Below, in pieces: positions 11,774 to 23,688 of a stretch of 64,000 bases of DNA (position 1 is the first letter of the stretch; each line of letters begins with the position of its first letter). The stretch comes from Climacium dendroides (taxonomy: Eukaryota; Streptophyta; Bryopsida; Hypnales; Climaciaceae), in the NCBI GenBank assembly GCA_950106755.1, contig OX467092.1, positions 26,984,582 through 27,048,581 of the forward strand. Reading direction: 5' to 3'. The position numbers and the translations under genes were made by a program. The notes beneath the pieces were generated by a model that saw only the letters and a list, made by a program, of their open reading frames with translations, ran no database searches and was not told the origin of the DNA.

Positions 11774-12491
11774 GGGTGATTGCAAAAAAGACCATTACTA
11801 TTTTGCATCGCATTTAGAGTGACAAAGTTGTCATTTTCTATAACTTTTAAATCATGAATTCAATGAACTTAAAATTTTTATTGGAGATGGATAACTTGAT
11901 TGTATCCATATCTCTTATTTTTAAGAAATTAAAATTTTTTATTTTTTATTTGAATGTCAGTTTTGCTAATTTGTCACACTTTGAAGTTTAGGGGTTCTTA
12001 CTACTAGGGAGTATCCAAAATTAATGGTTTAGAGCTTAAATTTATGTGGTCTATTTTTGCAATAGGCGGGCATGTGCTTATTAAAGGAAATTTAAAATAC
12101 ATTATTTTCTATCCTCCACATTCATGCAAATAGGGCTCTTTGGCATACACACTTTTGAACACTGAAAACCGTTTCAACTTGATTCTTTTGGTGAAAGCTT
12201 GTCACCATCAAGACCTCACAAATTGATTTTTGTGGTCATGATTTTTAATTTATTATTAATTTATACTTTATTGTATTTATTTTTTTATGTTAAACTATCT
12301 TTTTTTTCACACAATATTGTTTCAATACTCATAAGTAGTTCATAGTACTTGCAACAATACTTTTAGCCATTAATTTTTCCAATCAATGGTTGAGACTTGT
12401 TTGTTACAAAGTACTCATAGTACTCAAAGTTTGAAAATTCATTTTTTGAAAAAATGCTACGAAAAACAACCAATCTTTTTTACAACCACCC
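11774..12491 (+). mobile_element. 718-bp TIR element, copy 2
   Basis: Same family, length and orientation as 6844-7561. It starts GGGTGATTGCAAAAAAGA and ends TTTTTTACAACCACCC. AAAT lies on both outer sides (11770-11773 and 12492-12495), a possible short target duplication. Internal similarity to copy 1 runs through the whole unit, but with many substitutions, so the copies are old. Confidence 0.6.
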
Positions 12492-15400
12492 AAATTTGAA
12501 TAAGAAGGTATAATATGAAAAAGGAGGGAGGGGAGTTTGGGAAGTGGAAAGAGAGGTCTTTTATCCCTTTTGAAAGGCCTCAATCCCTTTCTTTAACCCC
12601 CAAGATTATTCTAGTTTTAACAAAGTTTTATTCAAAAATTTAAAAACATCAAATCTATGTTGGTTAACTAATCTAATTATTAGAAAAAAACTTCAAATCA
12701 TAAATTGATTTGGTCATTGGCTTCAAAAGGCCAAAGTTCCCCTATCAACCTCTCTATCATTTTATTCCAATCATGTGGACTTGCAAATTTAGGGGGAGTT
12801 TCAAATTATAAATAGTAAATCTTAGAATGAAAGACTTTCACTCACTGGGGTTGTTCGAAATTATTTTTGGAATAAAAATTACTCTAATTGGTCCTCATTT
12901 GAATGTCAGATACTCCCAAAATATTGGTCAACAAATTATTCTAATTAAAAAACTAGTCGGTAAGTGTCATAGCTATTTATTCATGTCCTTGTTGCTACCA
13001 AAACCTTATGAAGCTTGTTGGGACACATTATTAACATTGATTTCAAAATCTTCATTTTGGGGGGGGAATTTTGCCACAAATTTAGGTATAGTTTCTAAGA
13101 TTCACCATTGTATATTGCAATAGTAATTTCCAAAAGACCAATTCATGTAATCTGGTAAGTTCCAAAACTTTATTTGTACCCTTCCCAAGACTCTATGTAT
13201 ATAAATGAAAGTTCATTTTCTTACTTTGCACTTTTCAAACAAAAATGTACATCAATAGTTACTTTACTTTTGATAAGTTGTAGGCCATCTCCCACTTGGT
13301 GAGAATCTTGGTGCCTTGAATCTATTCATGGTATATAAATCTTGAATTAGTCTTCTAAATTATAAGTTGCATGATATTTAAATTTGAAGTGAGAAGAAAA
13401 GAATTTGGACATTACTTGAGAATTTCATATAGCTTTGACCATAAGCTTGTGGGGAATTTTTTCACTATGGACTTTGAATTTAAACCACATTGAAGAACAT
13501 GTTAGACATATGTCCACCAAATTTCAAAAGTAACAAAGAAGTAGAACATATCCAAAAAATTCTACAATGCATGGATACGAGAAGAAGTGACAATACATTG
13601 GTCCTTTTTGTAAACAAAATTTCTATGCCTTACTTTCAAACTAGAAGATTCCCAACATTGGATGCTAAGATACATTTTTTTCACAAGTACCAAAAAAGAA
13701 TTATAATAAAAACAAAATATCTATAATTAAATTAGAAATCAAAAGCACAATTTGATCAATCATGTTCCTAATAAATTGGGCACTACTGTAAAAATGTCCT
13801 TCTTTGTCCCTTGCATTTGTTCCCTTCCATCATTGAAAACATTCATCTCTCTCATCCTACACATTCCTATCCATTCCCAAAATTAAAGATGTTGTTCTTA
13901 TATACTCTCATATGTTTCCAAGATCAAAGATGTTCTAGTATGTTCTCATCATTGGAAACATGTCCTCAAAAGTTTTCATCAATGGAAACTTTAGTCCATT
14001 GCTTATTGTCCTAACTCTTGCCCTCTCAAAATTCAAGTGAAATTCCAATCACCACAAAAAAAACATTCAAATTGATACATTTGAATTGACTTTGTCTGAA
14101 TTGGTAGAAAAATTGACAAAAATTGTTCAACTTGTCACGTCTGAATTGATTGAACATGACTAAATTGAAATTGTTCTCTTGTAGTGCATAAATTCCCACA
14201 CCCAACCTCTCTTTTTCAAAAAAATTGAATTAAATTGCTTATAACTTTTAGACCGTAAGTTCAATTTAGTGAAATTTATATCCATGTGAAGTTCTTGGAT
14301 ATCTATATTTTAAAAATAAACTTAAAAAAGATTGAGACAGAGATTATGGAGGCTTGCCCCAAATCCAATTTGTCACCCAAGAGGCATTTAGAAGTTGACC
14401 ATGAGATTTTCTTCCTAGGTGATCGGTGATGGCCCGTTGCTCTCTCCCATTTGATTGGTGGCCACCAGTCATGGTCTCTTCCTGTGGTTGGCACTCCGCT
14501 TCTTGTTGTGGGGTGAGCTTCAATAGTTGGATGTGCTTGTCGTCGTGGAATGTTGCAAGGTTGTGACTTCCTCATGTGCTTATGCCATCACCACTCCTTA
14601 GGCACCGTTGCTCACAATTCACTCCACACCTTTTGTCCTTCACGGCTCACGCAATTACACCATACTTCTCTCAATTTGGATCCTTGTTGTACGTAGGCTA
14701 CACCACAATCCATGTCTCAGCCACGGCGCCGTGCTTCAAGCTGTTGATCTTGCTACTCAGCTTGAGCATTCCAATCTTTCATTGAAAAACAAACTTCGGG
14801 ACAAGAATGACTTCTACTACAAAACACCATGATCAACATAGTGAAGCCTTTCTACAACATTAACGCATGCAGGTCCACCAACGCCGAATCAAACTTCTAT
14901 AGTTGCTTCTCCAACCTAAGACGGAATTTGACCCACGCACCCATCCAAATGCAAGCTTTGAACCATTGTTGCTTACTCCCAATACTCTTATACAAAATCC
15001 AGTGCGTGATTTAGTCGCACTTGCCCATATATTTGCAACAAAGCCCAGTGATACACGTTGAGAAGATGACAGGCCCCTTCAGATTGTCGTCTTCCCACGT
15101 ATGTGCCCCAACCAAGCTTGTAAATCCCTACTATCGATTACCACCCCATCTGTGACCATAATCATTTGCAATTGAGTTTTCCCAACTGCTATCCGGCCTT
15201 CACATATTGCGATCCGCAGATTCACATGAATTCTTCTCATATTATTGTCACTGCACCCAACAAATGCTCTAGTTGCCACTTGATTTACACACTTCAACAA
15301 CAATTCAAGCCAGGTCTCTCATGTTTGGCATGTACAGAAGCTCTAAGCAAGTTGCCTCTCTCTAATGCGAGGTTCATCTGTCTATTGATTTAAATATGCC

Positions 15401-15931
15401 CTTGCACAAAATCCATCATGTTTTCATCCCAAAGAAATATCATACAATTATTTCAACCAACAATGAAAACCTAAAACATGAACAATAATTTTTTTTAATT
15501 GAATGTCAATGTTTAAAATGCTATGATCAAACTCCAGTGCTATCAACTTCAATTGTTTGCCAAGTGATTGGAATGTTGTTGTTGTAGCTAGTAGGATGTA
15601 TGTCCTAAGTTGCTTAGTTTGTTAGCTTTTGCATAACATCAAGTCTCCATAATGATTAGTGAGATCTTTACGTCCATTAGTCCTTTGGTTTGTCTCCACC
15701 CTCCTTTAATTGAAAAAAATTGAGTTCAATAATGATCTTTTCTTCTACTTTAGATCAAGGACCCATTTCTATACTCTATAAGGCTTGAAGTTGTGGGTTG
15801 CCTATGGGACTTGAAACTTGAAATAAGCTTGCAATTTGAGCATACAAAAATTCTATCAAAAACATTCCAAAATGCATTTTTGAGATTATTTAGTTAAATG
15901 TGAGATTTTCTTACACTTATATGCCGGGTAC
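12492..15931. other. Intergenic; decayed GC-richer block at 14345-15400
   Basis: No gene was recognised. Bases 13781-13786 (CACTAC) and 14176-14186 (CTCTTGTAGTG) look like CACTA termini but have no matching inner sequence or target duplication. The block 14345-15400 has plant-coding-like composition, with open stretches of 60-90 codons on both strands but no recognisable domain and no consistent exon chain. It is most likely an old retroelement or gene remnant. The remainder is AT-rich. Confidence 0.3.
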
Positions 15932-16079
15932 AAGGTAAACTACCTCATTTCAAACCAAAATGGAAGCAAGCATTTTAGGCTAAATTATGTTAGTAGTGTA
16001 TATTTTAAAACTTGAACTAATATAATTTAGCCTACAATGGGCTTATTTCCATTTGGTTTGAAATGGGGTATTTTACCTT
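15932..16079. repeat. 148-bp foldback (MITE-like)
   Basis: The arm AAGGTAAACTACCTCATTTC (continuing CAAACCAAAATGGAA and later TAGGCTAAATTAT) reappears inverted at the right side as ATAATTTAGCCTA ... TTCCATTTGGTTTGAAATGG ... TTTACCTT. The arms of about 60 bp pair with few mismatches around a short loop. The transcript would form a long hairpin. The superfamily is unknown. Confidence 0.55.
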
Positions 16080-16238
16080 ATAAGATGATTTTTTCTAAGT
16101 AAGGTAACTTAGTCTATGATAGGCAAAAGGACCATAACATTTAGAAAATGACCTATTATAGTCTTGCAATTGATCCATGACAAATGGGATTTTTTCAAAA
16201 AATGAGATTTAGGCTACATTAGATTAAATTAGTGGCTA

Positions 16239-16585
16239 CAATCAATGTCTTGAATGGACAATGAAGTGATGGAGTGATTAGTAAATGCAATAGGAACTTC
16301 CACCTTTTGATTATAAATTTATTACATGAAGTGACTTTTTTAGGCCTTCATATTGTAAAAATATTGTAAAATCTTGCTATGGGTGGGAAAGATGACCATA
16401 ATAGAAATGCTTTCTATTGGGTTTGGGGTAGTTTAAAGACTCATTTGGGCCAATTGGATAGCACACTTCAAAAATTTATAACAAATTCATATTTTGTCAA
16501 AAAATAAAATTTCTATAGTTCTCTCTATTTCTACATTTGCCTTCATATGAAGAAAATAAAAAACTTTCAGCAATGCCAACAAGGC
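16239..16585 (+). repeat. Dispersed repeat, copy A (partner at 48046-48365)
   Basis: Shares ordered blocks with 48046-48365 in the same orientation: ATCAATGTCT, GGAGTGATTAGT, GTGACTTTTT.AGG.CCTTC, then CAAAAATT.ATAACAAATTCAT and TTTCAGCA.TG. Divergence is high. Nature unknown; probably part of an old retroelement. Confidence 0.4.
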
Positions 16586-17493
16586 AAACCAATCATTTTT
16601 CTTGTTAATTTATTACAGGCCTAATTATAGGTTGGTTTATCTTAGTAAGTATGAAGAAAAGCTCTTACAGAAGCTAGAAAAACTTATTAAATCTCAAAAG
16701 TCAAATCTACATCTTTATTAAAGAACATCTACATGTTGGGGTGAAGCCGGCATGAAGCCAACATGTGGAAGGAATGGGCTTTGAGGGTTTTAATGAAATG
16801 TCCAAATACAACTCCAAGGCCCAAGAGTCCAAGTGTCCCCCACAAGCTTCGTTTGCACTCTGAGCCTTCTAAACTAACTTCCCGCCTGTGAATGACAAAT
16901 AATACCCTTACATGCAGCAACACATGACACCATGACACCATAGCCCAATTTAGTGGATAAGGAATTGTAATCCCTTCAACTGTTGTAATCCTTATTGCCA
17001 ATTGCAACACTTCCAAATTGCAAAACCAACGGTGCAAATGTGTGTTTGTAGCTGGTGAGCTTTTTGTCAGACTCCCTCAGTAAACCTCCTGAAATGACAT
17101 GTAAAAAAACCTGTCTCTTTGTGTTTGGTTTCGTATTTCTCAACCTCTCTCGATCTTCATCGGAATCTCTTGTTTCCATCACAATTTCAAATTCTCCAAA
17201 GTTAGGCATGGGTGACAAATCACACATTCGAGAATTCCCCGGGCTGTAATTTCTTCCCCTCCCGAGCCCTGCAAAAGGCACGCTACCCACAATGTATTTG
17301 CACCCCAAAACCAATCCCAGTTTCCAACCCACAAGCCAGGAAATGCCCCCACTTGGCATCGATCGAGGCCCCCACGACGATAGTTCTTGCTCTTGCTCTC
17401 ACAACCATCGTTGATCGTCGGCCATCCCTCTCGCGTTCTGGCCTTTGCATTTGCGTCGTGGTATGCGCAATTTCATTTGTGCATGCTGGTTTC
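16586..17493. other. Region upstream of CLPB3; no firm gene
   Basis: The sequence becomes GC-richer towards CLPB3. A minus-strand stretch near 17100-17215 reads MPNFGEFEIVMETRDSDEDR and ends KRQ before GTTTTTTTAC, which could be a small first exon of a divergent gene, but no second exon was identified. Otherwise nothing recognised. Confidence 0.3.
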
Positions 17494-17550
17494 TTCTAGA
17501 GGGTTCTGGAGCCTCTCTTCTCTCTGCTTCGCCACGCTTCCAGAACATCC
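17494..17550 (+). promoter_or_regulatory. Two heat-shock elements upstream of CLPB3
   Basis: 17494-17511 reads TTCTAGAGGGTTCTGGAG, alternating TTC and GAG units at 5-bp spacing. 17538-17550 reads TTCCAGAACATCC, a TTCnnGAAnnTcC element. Both lie 90-140 bp upstream of the TATA box, where plant HSF sites usually sit. Family knowledge: plastid ClpB genes are heat-induced through HSFs. Confidence 0.5.
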
Positions 17551-17635
17551 CCTTCCTCATCCCCTCCAATCCCATTGCGTTATTCCTTGCTTCCAGCCCC
17601 GCCGCTTTCGTCCTTCACCGCAATTCCCATGGATG

Positions 17636-17643
17636 TATATATA
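17636..17643 (+). promoter_or_regulatory. Putative TATA box of CLPB3
   Basis: TATATATA in a GC-richer context, about 285 bp upstream of the CLPB3 start codon and just downstream of two heat-shock elements. This would place the transcription start near 17670 and leave a 5' leader of about 260 nt. Confidence 0.45.
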
Positions 17644-17757
17644 CCAGACAGCTCTTCTCTCGGCGCATTCTAAAGACCTCCCTGCTTGTACAGTAGCTTC
17701 GAATTGGTGTCCTTTGTATGCGTTGAGCTTGATATCTGCTCATTTCGCCCTGTTTAG

Positions 17758-17806
17758 TTCTGGAAGCGAAGAATACTCCTGGCTTCCATTTGATTCCAGA
17801 CATTCC
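17758..17806 (+). promoter_or_regulatory. Further heat-shock-like motifs in the CLPB3 leader
   Basis: TTCTGGAA at 17758-17765 and TTCCAGACATTCC at 17794-17806 match the TTCnnGAAnnTCC pattern (the second with one mismatch). If the TATA box at 17636 is used they are in the transcribed leader, so a regulatory role is less certain. Confidence 0.3.
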
Positions 17807-17927
17807 GTGCGGGTCTTTGAAGCGCATTCGAGGGGCACGGTGAAGGATAGGATTTGAATTTTGAAATTGAGACTTCGAAATTGGGATTGGGGGATTGGGG
17901 GTTTGGGGTTTGGAGAGAGAATTGGGG

Positions 17928-20900
17928 ATGGTGAGCATGGCCGTGGCGACGCTGCCGCTGCAGCGTGTAGCGGTGCAGAGTGTTATCTCGAGGGGTTTGT
18001 CTAGGTCGCCAGCTCTGGTTTCTGTTGCGCCTAAGTTGCAGCTGCAGCGATGGAAGTCTGCAAGGCGAGTGGCGCCACTGGCAGCTGTGAGGGGGATTAC
18101 GCCCGCGAGTGCTGTTGTTGGGTCCCTGGGCTTCGCCAATGCTGGTCCGTGGGGAAAATTTGCCGGTCTGCGTGTGGAGCACGTGGGTAGGAAGAAGGAA
18201 TTTGCGAAAACAAAGCGAACGTTTAGAACAGTTGCATCGGCTGAAGCTCGAGATGGCAGGGTACGTTATCTAGCAATTGGCGGTAGGGTTTCTTGGGATT
18301 TTAGTCGAAACAATTAGGGTTTTGTCAAGTTTGTGAGTTTTTGGTTGAAATGAGCATTTGGGTGGGTGGGTATCTGGATTAGAGGATGACGCAGAGAGGA
18401 GAGAAGCCTCTGAGTGGGCTGTGATTCCTGGGTTTAGCATGAATTCCAATAAAATTATTGGATTGCGCAGATCAATCAGGGGGAGTTTACGGAGATGGCG
18501 TGGCAGGCAATAGTGGCCTCTCCTGACGTGGCGAAAGAAAGTAAGCAACAGATTGTGGAGACGGAGCATCTCATGAAGGCATTGCTGGAGCAGCGGAATG
18601 GGCTTGCTCGCCGAATCTTCGCCAAAGCAGGTGTCGACAACACTTCTCTTCTGCAAGCCACGGAGCGCTTCATTCAGCGTCAACCGAAGGTACGTACTTG
18701 GTCTCCCACTCAGCCAGCATGGCTGACATTCTAAAGCGGGAGGGGGACGTGTTGAGCTTTGGAAGCAGCGAATAGACCAATTGAACTGTTGGTTGACGCA
18801 GGTGATGGGGGACACCAGTGGATCCATGCTGGGTCGGGATTTGGAGGGCTTGATCGACAAGGCACGAGGTCACAAGAAGGAGTACGGCGATTCGTTCGTG
18901 TCTGTCGAGCATTTGGTTTTGGCATATGCGCAAGACAAGCGTTTCGGGCAGCAACTATTCAAGGATTTCCAGTTGACTGTGAGATCTCTGAATGCTGCAA
19001 TCCAGTCCATCCGAGGTTCCCAGAAGGTGACCGACCAAGGTAAGCTGTACTTCGGGTCTTGGTGACGCTTTCTTACATTTTTTCAGTCTGCAATGAGACT
19101 GTGTTTCGTAAGTGTCGAGTTTCAAGTTGTCGAAATTGTGAGACTTAGGAAGTTGCGAGCTGCAATGGTGAACATGAGCACCTGGGGTCTCGATTCTCTG
19201 CTCTAGTAGAATGCAAGGACTGTCGAGAAGATGAAGTCGTCTTGGTATGCAGATTCCTCTTGGGTGATTGTCCAATTTAGGGCGTAGTCATTCCCTGATG
19301 TCTAACTTCGGTTGCTTGGTTGAATCCAGACCCGGAAGGCAAATACGAAGCTCTGGAGAAGTATGGCAAGGACCTGACTGAAATGGCAAGGCAGGGGAAG
19401 CTGGATCCTGTGATTGGGCGAGATGATGAGATTCGACGCTGTATACAAATTTTGTCTCGGAGAACGAAGAACAACCCGGTCCTGATCGGAGAACCGGGTG
19501 TGGGAAAGACTGCCATTTCTGAAGGGTGAGTCCTAAGTGGCCAGTGATCGCTGCATGGGCTTGAATGTTAGGATCTTTAGTCACCCTGAATGTCACTAGT
19601 GCACTACATAAAAGAGAAATCTGGGTGAGGATTGCCACGTTTGTGAGTTCGAGTTGTGAACTCTCGAATTTTAAGTCCATGCAAGTTTTACTTCATTCTG
19701 AGCGTTGGGTCTGGAGGACTGAATGATCTTTGGTGTGTTGTGAACAGCTTGGCTCAGAGAATTGTGCAGGGAGACGTGCCGTCAGCGCTGCTGAATCGCA
19801 GGGTATGTTTTATTTAGACCCCGGTGTTGACTTGAGTAGCAAATAGCCATGGTGATCCTGCTTGTTAGTGAAAATGGTGTCAAGAATGAGTGTGGCTCAC
19901 TGGTTTCTGTTTGCTGTTTACAGGTCATTTCTCTAGACATGGGATCGTTAATAGCGGGAGCTAAGTTCCGCGGAGAGTTCGAGGACAGACTGAAGGCGGT
20001 CCTGAAGGAGGTGACCGATTCCGATGGTCAAATCATTTTGTTTATTGATGAGATTCACACTGTTGTCGGTGCTGGTAAGTGTCGTCATCATACCGTATCT
20101 AGTTACCATTTCATTGAGAGGGTTGTGCTGAGGAACTTTAAATTACTCTGCTCCATTCTATTACCGTCTTTTGATAATTGTATCACTGCATGCAGGTGCC
20201 ACGAGTGGGGCAATGGACGCTGGAAATCTACTGAAGCCAATGTTGGGGCGTGGAGAGCTGCGCTGCATCGGAGCCACGACCTTGGACGAATTCCGAAAGT
20301 ACATCGAGAAGGATCCTGCGCTGGAGCGGCGTTTCCAGCAGGTGTTCGTGGATCAACCGTCTGTGGAGGATACAGTTTCTATTTTGAGAGGTCTTCGTGA
20401 ACGATATGAACTGCATCACGGAGTCCGGATTTCGGACAGCGCTTTGGTGGAGGCGGCAATGCTGTCTGATCGTTACATTGCCGATCGCTTTCTTCCTGAT
20501 AAAGGTATTTAGCGGTGGTTTTCTGAGGCCTACATAGCTATACTAGATGATTTTAGGGTGTTCGTGAATTCTCACTACGTGTTTTTTTATCTCCGTTATC
20601 TCGTTCAAGGTGGTGAGCCTAATTGGCAAATGTGCAGCAATTGACCTAGTCGACGAGGCCGCTGCAAAGCTGAAGATGGAGATTACTTCAAAACCTACAG
20701 CTCTGGATGAAATAGATAGGTCAGTACTGAAGCTGGAAATGGAGAGGCTATCGCTGAAGAATGACACGGACAAGGCATCTCGGGACCGGTTGGATCGAAT
20801 TATTTCTGAACTGGAGACTCTGAAGACGAGGCAAAAGGAATTGACAGATCAATGGGAACACGAGAAGTCTGTGATGACCCGCATTCAGTCTATCAAAGAA

Positions 20901-22615
20901 GAGGTGGGTACATGTAGTTTGTACTCTTTAAATATTTCACCATTATGTCTTAAATCTTCAGTACCTGATGTGTTACTTTTAGTCGATGGTTTGGAGTCTC
21001 GTATCTGGTGCACTGGCAAGTGATCCCATACAAATTTTTCAGATGAAATAATGCGTCTGGCTTGGATTGAAAGCTGGCTTTGGCTATAGAATGGTGTTTT
21101 TTTATGATAATGCAGCATTAGAGTTGAAGATGAGGTATTGATGTATCTCTTGCACTCCTCAGGTTGACCGTGTGAATTTAGAAATTCAACAAGCGGAGCG
21201 CGACTATGATCTGAATCGAGCTGCGGAGCTGAAGTACGGAAGTCTGATGACGTTGCAGCGCCAGTTGGACGGCGCCGAGAAGGCCCTGGATGAGTATCAG
21301 AACAGTGGCAATTCGATGCTTCGTGAAGAAGTGACAGGGAACGACATTGCGGAAGTGGTGAGCAAGTGGACGGGGATACCTATTTCGAAATTGCAGCAGT
21401 CAGAAATTGAGAAGCTGTTGCGTCTGGACGACGAGCTTCACAAGCGTGTGGTGGGCCAAGACCCAGCCGTGAAGGCTGTGGCCGAGGCAATCCAGCGTTC
21501 CAGGGCCGGCCTTTCGGACCCGAACAAGCCGATTGCAAGCTTCATGTTCATGGGACCGACGGGAGTGGGAAAGACTGAGCTGGCGAAAGCTCTGGCGTCG
21601 TACCTGTTCAACACGGAGGAGGCGATAGTGAGGATTGACATGAGTGAGTACATGGAGAAGCATGCCGTGTCTCGGCTAATTGGAGCACCGCCTGGGTACG
21701 TTGGTTACGAAGAAGGTGGACAACTGACGGAGGCCGTTCGCAGAAGGCCATACGCCGTGATTCTTTTTGACGAGATAGAGAAAGCCCACAGCGACGTGTT
21801 CAACATCTTCCTGCAGATTCTGGACGACGGGCGTGTGACGGATTCGCAGGGCAGGACGATCAACTTCACGAACTCGGTGATCATTATGACATCGAATGTG
21901 GGGTCGCAGTATGTCTTGAGCGGCGCGGACAGTGCGGGCAGTAGCAAAGAGGTAATATACGAGGCCATGAGAGCTCGAGTTATGGACGCAGCAAGGGCGA
22001 CGTTTCGACCGGAGTTCATGAATCGTATCGACGAGTACATCGTGTTCCAGCAACTAGATCGGGACCAAATAAGCAGAATCGTGAGCTTGCAGGTATGTGA
22101 AATCTTACAACTCATTTTGATGTGACACGTGGAACTTTCTTGCGTTGGACAAAAGAATTTGCTGCATTTGAGAACGAAACAGAAGTTTGGAGGGGAAATG
22201 TGTAGACTTTTTGGCAATTTTTGTCTTTTCTTGCTTTGGAACTCACGGAATATGTTTGCATTTGTTGTCGCAGTTGGACCGTGTACAAAAGAGACTGAAG
22301 GACCGGAAGATTACGTTGAAGGTGACGGAGAGTGCCGTGCAACTGCTGGCGAGCTTGGGTTACGACCCCAATTACGGAGCGCGACCTGTGAAGAGAGTAA
22401 TTCAGCAGAGCGTAGAGAATGAGATAGCTCGGTCAATTCTAAAAGGAGAGTTTAAAGAGGAGGATACAATCTTGGTAGATACAGATCTGACGTCTGTTGC
22501 TGGGAGTGGTCTTCCACAGCAAAAGCTCACTTTCCAGAAGTTGCAGCCAATCGATTCTTCGAACCAGGCGGCAGATGCTGATCCATTTGCGTATGTACAG
22601 GGTCAGCAAAATTGA
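17928..22615 (+). CDS. CLPB3: Chloroplast ClpB3 chaperone (HSP100 family), complete
   Basis: Ten exons join in frame with GT-AG introns: 17928-18260, 18471-18689, 18802-19039, 19330-19525, 19748-19802, 19924-20074, 20196-20504, 20638-20903, 21163-22092, 22274-22615 (3039 nt, 1012 aa; Arabidopsis ClpB3 is about 970). Residues 1-110 are rich in Ser, Arg and Ala, a plastid transit peptide. Then come a Clp-N domain (about 112-265); AAA1 with Walker A GEPGVGKT (317-324) and Walker B LFIDE (386-390); a coiled-coil M domain (about 500-620); and AAA2 with GPTGVGKT (720-727) and ILFDEI (789-794). The second pore loop GYVGYEEGG is canonical. In the first pore loop the usual KYRG reads KFRG (Phe362), a conservative aromatic change. 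ClpB disaggregates stromal proteins using ATP. All ATPase motifs are intact, and heat-shock elements lie upstream. The start ATG at 17928 is the first of two in-frame Met (MVSM). Confidence 0.96.
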
Positions 22616-23688
22616 TATCGTAGTTCTTGAGTGCCGTTTGTCTTAATCTGAAGATCATCTGGACTGCGACATCGTTACCCACCAATACTCTGGGAGTGAA
22701 TTGTCACCATCCAAGCAGTATCCACGTTACTATAAGTGAACAGATAGGGTTTGAGCTGCAGGTTCTGAAATGAGCATGAAAATTTGCGTCTTTGTTGCGC
22801 TGGGAATTGTCTCATGACCAAGAGAGGCTCTCCCTTTTTCTCGAGTAGCTTACAGTCATTGTGCTACAACATTTAGAAAGTTTCCTAGGACCTTTTCGTT
22901 GCTAGAACTGGTTTAAAGTGGATTATTTAGTAGATACAACATAAAGTTACATCGCTGCACAGATGAACAGCCTTACCTGAGTCTGCATGGAGGATGTCCG
23001 ATACTCTTATTCCTTTTAGGAGTAAGTGTTGCTAGCATTGAAGTATTGCAAAGATGAAGATTTTGCCAATCGATTATTGGAAAACTATTGGCAGAATTGT
23101 TCAATTGTACCACTATGTAACATGATTTGTGCAAGTTTCAGATTCGTCTCAAATTTCAGCTTCCAATCCTAGAGTTCCAACGTTCACGGCTTCCAGCTAC
23201 TCAACTTTGCTATAGTGCGCATTAAATTTAGGGCTTTCAGCTGCTCAGTTTTTGGCCCCATTTTTGACAGTAACCTGTGCCTCAGTTTCTGCTTTTTGTA
23301 TATTTTATAAATTGTTGCCTGTCAAACTACGACGTTCCAATCAGAAGCGTAGACTAACTTTGAACCATGAAAACTTGAAAATATCTCCTTTCGTTCCTTG
23401 TCAATTGTTTAGATGGCATTTGCATTGAAAAGGGGTATCAATTCAACCCGCAGGAATAATTCCCTCAATTGGATTCTGGTCATTCACTTTTCGTCAGTAA
23501 CCCATCCCCCAGTTAATCTAAATGAGAAACCTCAAAAACTACCTTAAACTTTATTCTCCTAGACACCCCTTGTCACATGTTACAGACTCTAATACCTTAC
23601 AACCCAAACAACCGACAGAAGCAAGTAAAATATATATGAGTTGACTTGATATAAAAGATAAACGAGTTGCTAGTGCACTTTTCCAATC
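22616..23688. other. Intergenic between convergent CLPB3 and PUX11
   Basis: Holds the 3' untranslated regions of both convergent genes and about 700 bp of ordinary sequence. No reading frame, repeat or RNA gene was recognised. Confidence 0.5.

Noticed and set aside
13781..14186. CACTAC at 13781 and CTTGTAGTG at 14178-14186 as a CACTA element
   Set aside because: The sequences inside the termini do not match each other, and the flanking triplets (GGG and CAT) differ.
17615..18182. Long minus-strand frames (142-174 codons) across the CLPB3 promoter and first exon
   Set aside because: They overlap the clear transit-peptide exon on the plus strand and show no domain; they are shadows of GC-rich coding sequence.
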